From Kiritimatiellia bacterium (lineage in GTDB: Bacteria; Verrucomicrobiota; Kiritimatiellia; RFP12; JAAYLN01): a DNA stretch of 64,000 nt. The notes under the pieces are model-generated. The model was given only the letters and a program-made list of their open reading frames with translations. It had not been told where the DNA came from and did not search any database. The stretch covers positions 1 to 64,000 of the forward strand of contig JAGCUY010000188.1 in assembly GCA_017962605.1 (NCBI GenBank), in the 5' to 3' direction. Below, one piece after another: positions 59,230-64,000 of this stretch. A program made the position numbers and the translations under genes. Position 1 is the first letter of the stretch. Every line of letters begins with the position of its first letter.

Positions 59230-60570
59230 CTACTCTATTTCAAGGCAAAGCCGGTAGCCGTAGTGCCTGAAGGAGACCGCCTTGTCGGTGTCGTTTTCGG
59301 CCTGGCGCCGCGTCGCCAGGCGGCAGTTCGCGGCGTTGCCGCCGCGTTTCCCGTCGTAATAGCCCCAGCACCCGCCGCGCGCCACGTATTTGGTGTAGGA
59401 TGAGTCGCCGCCGACGGGATCGGCCTGAACGGTCTCCATGTCGCCCGCGTATTCCGCATACCTGTCAAGGCAGACGTCGTGCACGTTCCCGTGGATGTCG
59501 TATATCCCCCAGCGGTTCGGGAGGTAGATGCCGACTTTCGACGTGCCGGTCGAATCGTCGTTGGCGCGTATGGCGGCGTCCGTCGAGGCGGTGTCGGCCA
59601 AGCCGCAGTTCTTCTGGTATCGTCCAAGGACGTCCAGCTGGGGGTCGGCGTCCTTTTGGTTCAAGTCCTTGCCGGTGGTCAGCGCCGTCCCGGCGCCGGC
59701 GCGTGCGGCGTATTCCCACTGGGCCTCCGTCGGAAGGTCAAAAGGAAGGCCTCCAACCCTGGCGCGGAACTTCGCGATGTAGGTGCCGCTGGCGACCGCA
59801 TGCCCGCTGTCGGGCCACGACACCGTGGAACTTGAGCGGACGCTCTTCACGCCAATTCCCTGCATGGGGCGGGTAAGGTGGCTTGCGATGTTCGTGAAAA
59901 AGCAGCTTGAAGGCGCATAGTCGGTGTTGTTGTCCGTGAAGCGCTTGTGCTGCCCCATGGTGACCGGGTAGATGCCAAACCAGTAGTCCTTGGTGAGAGT
60001 GACGAGATGCGGAGTTTCGTCGGAAGTTCCGCCGGTCTTGGTACGGCCAAGTTCATTCGTCGGCGAACCCATTCGCCATGTGACGCCGCGCGCCGGGATC
60101 TTGCGGAAAACCATGCGGTCGGTGCGATAGACATCGTTGGCAAGCCCGCCGTCGGGGAGGCAGTTCGTGGAGGTGTAGTAGGTCATTGCCCCGTCGATGA
60201 GATCGACGACCATGTAGTTCGGCGGCGCGTTCGTCGCCCAGGCCGTGACGAGGGCCGTGGCGGCATCCGTCCTGTTGCTGGGCCACGCCTCTTCGGGGTA
60301 CCAGTGGATTGTGCGGGCGTTGCCCGTCTGCACCACGCGGTTCACGTCGCCCGCGAAATGCGTCAGGTTCGCGTCGCCGATGGACACGCCGTTCGTCAAG
60401 ATATCGACGGTAACGATGCCGGGTTCCTGCGAAAGCGAATAGGTGATCGTCACCTTGCGCGTGGATTGGTCCTGCGCCAGCGTGACGTTTGACACGACGG
60501 GTTCAGCCGTCATCATGGATGCCGACATTGCGGCGAAAGAGAGGATGATTGACGTCTTGCGGAAGTTCAT
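59230..60570 (-). CDS. Exported FGE-sulfatase-domain protein (cassette A)
   Basis: 446 residues from ATG 60570 (AAGGAGA upstream). Signal peptide ends near 22. An N-terminal beta domain (about 25-115: PVVSNVTLAQDQSTRKVTIT, WATNAPPNYMVVDL) precedes an FGE-sulfatase fold (about 150-445: TKDYWFGIYPVTMGQ, FDLPTEAQWEYAARAG, IYDIHGNVHDVCLDRYAEY, HYGYRLCLEIE). It is a paralogue of 61829-63181 throughout. True FGE catalytic cysteines are not evident. It follows the small exported gene 60622-60897 and precedes the large hydrolase. Confidence 0.85.
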   Translation of the reverse strand: MNFRKTSIILSFAAMSASMMTAEPVVSNVTLAQDQSTRKVTITYSLSQEPGIVTVDILTNGVSIGDANLTHFAGDVNRVVQTGNARTIHWYPEEAWPSNRTDAATALVTAWATNAPPNYMVVDLIDGAMTYYTSTNCLPDGGLANDVYRTDRMVFRKIPARGVTWRMGSPTNELGRTKTGGTSDETPHLVTLTKDYWFGIYPVTMGQHKRFTDNNTDYAPSSCFFTNIASHLTRPMQGIGVKSVRSSSTVSWPDSGHAVASGTYIAKFRARVGGLPFDLPTEAQWEYAARAGAGTALTTGKDLNQKDADPQLDVLGRYQKNCGLADTASTDAAIRANDDSTGTSKVGIYLPNRWGIYDIHGNVHDVCLDRYAEYAGDMETVQADPVGGDSSYTKYVARGGCWGYYDGKRGGNAANCRLATRRQAENDTDKAVSFRHYGYRLCLEIE

Positions 60571-60621
60571 TGGGTTCTCCTTTGTGTGAATGGGTTGCTG
60601 TGATGCCACCTTTGTTATTTG

Positions 60622-60897
60622 TTAGCGGAAAATGATCGCAAGACCTACCGCAGGGTATGAGCTGATCAGGCGCGGTTCCGACTCCGACATGGTGCGCGAC
60701 CATCCGTCCAGCGGGACGGCTGAATCGGATGCGCACACCGAAACAGGAACTGCGGCGCGGCCCGTTGTGTTCCAGTAGCCATTGTTCTCCCCGGTTTGCG
60801 GGCCGAGGTCGTTGTATGTGTCCGCCAGCGCCAGCGCGGCGGACAATGCGTCGGCGGCAAGCGTCGCCGCGCAGATCGTTGCAGTTAGTTTTTCCAT
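60622..60897 (-). CDS. Small exported protein (cassette A)
   Basis: 91 residues from ATG 60897, with an Ala-rich signal-peptide-like N-terminus (TATICAATLAADALSAALAL). The mature part is about 65 residues, with YWNTTGRAAVPVSV and the C-terminus YPAVGLAIIFR. No known family. The protein at 61466-61765 is similar in size, has a similar hydrophobic -I-F-R end, and also precedes an FGE-domain gene. The two probably are diverged paralogues. Calling it a partner, such as a substrate or chaperone of the FGE-domain protein, is inference. Confidence 0.6.
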   Translation of the reverse strand: MEKLTATICAATLAADALSAALALADTYNDLGPQTGENNGYWNTTGRAAVPVSVCASDSAVPLDGWSRTMSESEPRLISSYPAVGLAIIFR

Positions 60898-61465
60898 GCT
60901 TACCGTTTTCCAGATTCGGCCGTTGGGATTGGCCGACAAGGTTTGAGGAAGATTCCGCACACGCGGGAAACGGTAAACATTATCTCAAACATCCCTCGCA
61001 AAATGTGGACGCGAAGCGAATAATTTTTTGGCAGCGGAACGAAGAATCAAAGAATCGGCAAGGTCAGTCCGGCGAGGATCAGCACCGCTCAGGCCACTTT
61101 CGGTGCCGTAAGGCCGTTTCGACCCCTGTGTGCGCCATGTCTTCGACATTGCCGAGACGTAGAAGTCGCCTGTTCGCGCGGGGAGAGCATGTTGAAGCGC
61201 GCGGAGAAGCCGCAGACCTTGACCATGAGGCTCTGGTGCCGTTCGGGGTGCGCCGATGACCGTTGTCGCCCCGTCCTTGCACCGGTTTTCGATTAGACTC
61301 CCTCGTGCAGGAGGGTTTTGCCGGTATTGCGCAAATTGAGGGGTAATTGTTTTTCGTATTTACTGGGTTGTGTTTGCGGTATTTAGTGTGCTACAATTGT
61401 TGTATCGTTTTCACTGGGCGTTCGCCCTCATTCCTTGGAACAACGGTCTAACAGAAAGGCACATA
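60898..61465. other. Divergent intergenic region between the two FGE cassettes
   Basis: 568 bases without a supported gene; the longer open frames have no protein-like features. On the plus side TTGTGT-18-TACAAT (61368-61397) is a reasonable promoter. On the minus side GATAAT (60985-60980) is a possible -10 for the other cassette. A CCCTCGTGCAGGAGGG hairpin lies near 61302-61317. Confidence 0.5.
61368..61397 (+). promoter_or_regulatory. Promoter of cassette B
   Basis: TTGTGT (61368-61373), 18-base spacer, TACAAT (61392-61397). This gives a leader of about 60 bases before the ATG at 61466. Confidence 0.5.
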
Positions 61466-61765
61466 ATGAAATACTTGCGACAACATCAAGCGTTCGGCGG
61501 CCTTCTTGCCGCCATCGCGTTCGGCGCCGCTTCCGCCGTCGCCGACAGTTCGCTCTTCCCAAACGGAGAGCCCAACTGGTCCGCCCTGCGCACCGCCAAT
61601 AGCCACAGCGTTGCGTCGGCCGCTTCATCGCTTGACGCGGCCTATCCCGCCTCGGTCATTTCGCCCGCCTCTCCACTTGAGGCGCGATCTGGCACCTCTT
61701 GCGCGTCGGTGGGCATCGGCATGCGCTCCGACAAGTTCGATTTCATGATCATGATTTTCCGATAG
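61466..61765 (+). CDS. Small exported protein (cassette B)
   Basis: 99 residues from ATG 61466; reading back to 61370 adds an unsupported hydrophobic stretch. Signal peptide GLLAAIAFGAASAVA, cleavage near 27. The mature part has DSSLFPNGEPNWSALRTAN and a C-terminal DKFDFMIMIFR. Unknown family. The position before an FGE-domain gene, the size and the end resemble 60622-60897. Confidence 0.6.
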   Translation: MKYLRQHQAFGGLLAAIAFGAASAVADSSLFPNGEPNWSALRTANSHSVASAASSLDAAYPASVISPASPLEARSGTSCASVGIGMRSDKFDFMIMIFR

Positions 61766-61768
61766 GGC

Positions 61769-61817
61769 ATTCAACTTTTCAACCTTTCAACCTTTCAACT
61801 TTTCAACCTTTCAACTC
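61769..61817 (+). repeat. Octamer array before the cassette B FGE gene
   Basis: Six units of CTTTTCAA/CCTTTCAA in the gene's sense, ending about 12 bases before the ATG at 61829, with no SD between. Confidence 0.9.
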
Positions 61818-61828
61818 TTCACTCGACC

Positions 61829-63181
61829 ATGAACACTACCAAAACCATTCTCGCGGCAATTGCGACCGCCTCCTGCACTTCCTTCGCCACCACGCCCGTC
61901 GTGAGCAACGTCACGATGGCGCAGAGCGCCTCCAGCCGTCTGGTCACCATCAACTATGAGCTCGATTCGGAGGCTGTCGTAACGCTCGACATCCAGACCA
62001 ACAACACGCAGGGCGCCTGGGTTTCCATCGGCGGCGCCGCCATCTCTGGCACCCAAACCGGAAAGATCTCCGGACCGGCGCAGGGCGACGTGTGGAAGGT
62101 GGTCTCCGCCGGCAACGGCACAATCACCTGGCGCCCTGACTACATGTGGCCCGACCACGTTATCGGCGACGGCGGCGCCCGCGCTGTCGTCACCGCCTGG
62201 GCGCTCGACAATCCCCCGGACTACATGGTGGCCGACCTGGCCGACGCCACCGTGCGCTACTACCCCGGTGCCGACTTCCTCCCGGGCGGCCTCCTCGACA
62301 ACGAGGACTACCGCAAGACGAAGCTCGTCCTGCGCAAGATCATGGCCAAGGACATCGAGTGGACCAAGGGCGGAAACTCGACCGAACCCGGCTACGCCGA
62401 CAACTCGACGATCGGCGGCGAGCCAATGTACACCGTCCAAATCGACAACAACTACTACATCGGCGTCTTCGAGGTCACACAGACGCAATGGAACATGATG
62501 GGTATCGCCAACACCTTTGCTTTTCAGAACGCGGATGTCGCAGCAATGCGTCCGGCAGATCAAGTGAGCTTCAACGAGGCGCGCGGTTCCGAATATCCCT
62601 CCGCCCCCACTGACTCCTCATTCCTCGGCAAGCTGCGCGCAAAGTTCAGCGACGCCTACGCATTCGACCTCCCCAGCGAGGCGCAGTGGGAATTCGCATG
62701 CCGCGCCGGCCATGGGCTTGGCCTCTGGAACGACGGGTCGCGCATGACATTTACGACTGCCACCTACGCAGATGAAAATCTTCCGCGCATGGCCCGCTAC
62801 AAGCAAAACAACGGCTGGATCAAGGACGGCTCGACTTACACGCAGTTGTCAAACTCCCAGATTGCCTCCTGCACGGATGAAAACGGCCCGGCGATCTGCG
62901 GCTCCTACGAGCCCAACGACTGGGGTCTCTACGACATGGAAGGCAACTTGCTCGAATGGTGCCTCGACTGGTTCACCAAGAACGAAACGACCCTTAGGAC
63001 TTTGGCGGGCAAAGTGAACACTACCAAGGACACCGCGTATGTCAACGGCGCAGGCGGGCACGTGACAAAGGGCGGATCTTGGTTTGAAGATGCCAGTCGT
63101 TGCCGTCCAGGCTGGCGTTGGTGCGGTGGTGCGGCCAATGGGTACAACAACAACGGTTTCCGCGTGACGCTCGGGCTGTAG
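61829..63181 (+). CDS. Exported FGE-sulfatase-domain protein (cassette B)
   Basis: 450 residues; signal peptide ILAAIATASCTSFA. The domain order is the same as in cassette A: a beta domain (PVVSNVTMAQSASSRLVTIN, WALDNPPDYMVADL), then an FGE-sulfatase fold (DNNYYIGVFEVTQTQWNMMG near 210, FDLPSEAQWEFACRAGHGLG near 278, LYDMEGNLLEWCLDWF near 370, NNNGFRVTLGL at the end). Late cysteines (ASRCRPGWRWCGG) lie roughly where FGE has its active cysteines, but the spacing differs. No SD; an octamer array forms the leader. Confidence 0.85.
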   Translation: MNTTKTILAAIATASCTSFATTPVVSNVTMAQSASSRLVTINYELDSEAVVTLDIQTNNTQGAWVSIGGAAISGTQTGKISGPAQGDVWKVVSAGNGTITWRPDYMWPDHVIGDGGARAVVTAWALDNPPDYMVADLADATVRYYPGADFLPGGLLDNEDYRKTKLVLRKIMAKDIEWTKGGNSTEPGYADNSTIGGEPMYTVQIDNNYYIGVFEVTQTQWNMMGIANTFAFQNADVAAMRPADQVSFNEARGSEYPSAPTDSSFLGKLRAKFSDAYAFDLPSEAQWEFACRAGHGLGLWNDGSRMTFTTATYADENLPRMARYKQNNGWIKDGSTYTQLSNSQIASCTDENGPAICGSYEPNDWGLYDMEGNLLEWCLDWFTKNETTLRTLAGKVNTTKDTAYVNGAGGHVTKGGSWFEDASRCRPGWRWCGGAANGYNNNGFRVTLGL

Positions 63182-63217
63182 TGACACCCTGACGCGGCCG
63201 AAACGACGCGAGCGCGA

Positions 63218-64000
63218 ATGTCCTCAGCTTCGTTTTCCAAAGATTTCGCCGTGCGCGACTTCGGCGTGCGCGGCGATGGCGTCATCAAGGACACTGCCGC
63301 CATCCAGGCCGCCAGCGACGCGTGCGCGGCGGCGGGGGGCGGGCGCGGCGTTTTCGGTGCGGGCGTCTATCTCACAGGATCGCTCCTCCTGCGCAGCGGC
63401 GTCGAGCTGCATCTCGTGAAGGGCGCGCGCCTTCTCGGCTCGCCCGACTGCGCCGACTGGAAGGACCGGCCCGACGCCCGCCACATCGACGGAGCGATGT
63501 GCCCGCGCAGGCGCTCCGCCGCGCTGCTTTTCGCCGACGAGGCGGAAAACGTCGCCCTCACGGGCGAGGGCGTGATCGACGGCAACGGCTACGCCTTCGT
63601 GGAACCAGATCCCGAAAGCCCCAGCCGACAGCTGCGCCGTAGGTTCGATCTCTCCGTCTCACCGCCGCGACTTGTCTTCTTTGCCGGCTGCCGGGACGTA
63701 CGCGTGGAGGGCGTGACCGTCGTCAACCCGCCGGCCGGGTGGAGCTTCTGGGTCCACGACTGCGACCGCGTGCAGTTCGCCGACATGGCGGTCGAGTCGG
63801 ACGTGAACTTCCCGAACAACGACGGCATCCACGTCAACTGCTCGCGCGACGTCGAAATCGTCCGCTGCCGCATCGAGACGGGCGACGACTCGATCGTCGT
63901 GCGCGCCAACAGCGCCTCACTCCGCGAAAACCGCCCGTGCGAGCGGGTGCGCGTCGCGGACTGCAAGTTGCGGTCGTATTCGTGCGGCGTCCGCATCGGC
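63218..64000 (+). CDS. GH28-type polygalacturonase-like hydrolase (cut by the window end)
   Basis: 261 residues to the window edge with no stop, so 3' partial. Starts FAVRDFGVRGDGVIKDTAAI, the usual GH28 opening. GAGVYLTGSLLLRSGVELHL follows, then NNDGIHVNCSRDVEIVRC near 203 and IETGDDSIVVRANS near 222, where the two aspartates of GDD are catalytic in the family. No signal peptide at this ATG. The next motifs (GHG, RIK) would lie beyond 64000. Expected to act on galacturonan or rhamnogalacturonan. Confidence 0.85.
   Translation, partial: MSSASFSKDFAVRDFGVRGDGVIKDTAAIQAASDACAAAGGGRGVFGAGVYLTGSLLLRSGVELHLVKGARLLGSPDCADWKDRPDARHIDGAMCPRRRSAALLFADEAENVALTGEGVIDGNGYAFVEPDPESPSRQLRRRFDLSVSPPRLVFFAGCRDVRVEGVTVVNPPAGWSFWVHDCDRVQFADMAVESDVNFPNNDGIHVNCSRDVEIVRCRIETGDDSIVVRANSASLRENRPCERVRVADCKLRSYSCGVRIG

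Noticed and set aside
60729-61259. 176-codon frame across the divergent gap
   Set aside because: It overlaps the small exported gene on the other strand, has no SD or domain, and its composition is erratic.

Overview
The window looks like a chromosomal segment of an uncultured, outer-membrane-bearing anaerobe of the Verrucomicrobiota/PVC group, most likely a gut Kiritimatiellota or Lentisphaerota relative. I infer this from the gene mix and give no database match. The mix is ECF sigma factors tied to LamG or beta-helix surface proteins, exported FGE-sulfatase-domain proteins, XylR/AraC-type regulators beside plant-polysaccharide hydrolases, an Mla lipid transport set, and many short-period repeat arrays. 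Housekeeping genes present are truA, rpsT, tRNA-Leu(CAG), pgi, parB, tyrS and rpsA.

Layout. 1-7.4 kb: an ECF sigma/LamG two-in-one ORF (minus), an M20 amidohydrolase (plus), a sodium:solute symporter and a DUF4832 remnant (minus). 7.4-14.6 kb: truA, an excisionase-HTH/EIIA protein, a WalJ-like hydrolase, rpsT, tRNA-Leu, an RNA ligase, pgi and an AAA/DUF4143 ATPase. 14.6-16.2 kb: a repeat-rich island with no convincing gene. 16.2-23.6 kb: a minus-strand block of lipoproteins and exported proteins, including LpoB and YcfL/DUF1425 homologues, a JAMM/DUF4329-like protein and an FGE-domain lipoprotein. 23.9-29.9 kb: prepilin-like ORF, parB, purine permease, tyrS, rpsA. 30-34.5 kb: WPF-repeat lipoprotein plus mlaE-mlaF-mlaD, with octamer arrays in every gap. 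34.4-36 kb: an Rpn nuclease between two identical 120-bp repeats. 36-45.6 kb: GH28-like, GH5, ECF sigma/beta-helix ORF, a second GH5 and GH127. 45.6-52.3 kb: a REP-associated tyrosine transposase with two REP-like palindromes, a PHP hydrolase, a four-LamG protein and an AbiE toxin-antitoxin pair. 52.3-64 kb: two XylR-like regulators, GH30, a large GH-A-type hydrolase, two divergent cassettes of small exported protein plus FGE-domain protein, and a GH28 gene cut by the window end.

How it fits together. About 20 kb is devoted to binding and cutting plant cell-wall polysaccharides such as pectin, arabinan and beta-linked backbones. One ECF sigma ORF heads an apparent operon (surface protein, GH5, GH28), and two XylR-like regulators have palindromes in their upstream gaps.

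The best candidates for undescribed biology are three. First, the paired ECF-sigma/surface-protein ORFs joined by repeat DNA with an internal ribosome-binding site. Second, sense-oriented CTTTTCAAC-type octamer arrays placed just before start codons. Third, the RAYT transposase whose two REP-like palindromes show a compensatory stem and run into the coding ends of two genes. Several genes also have a -10 box only 6-9 bases before the start codon, which suggests leaderless mRNAs.
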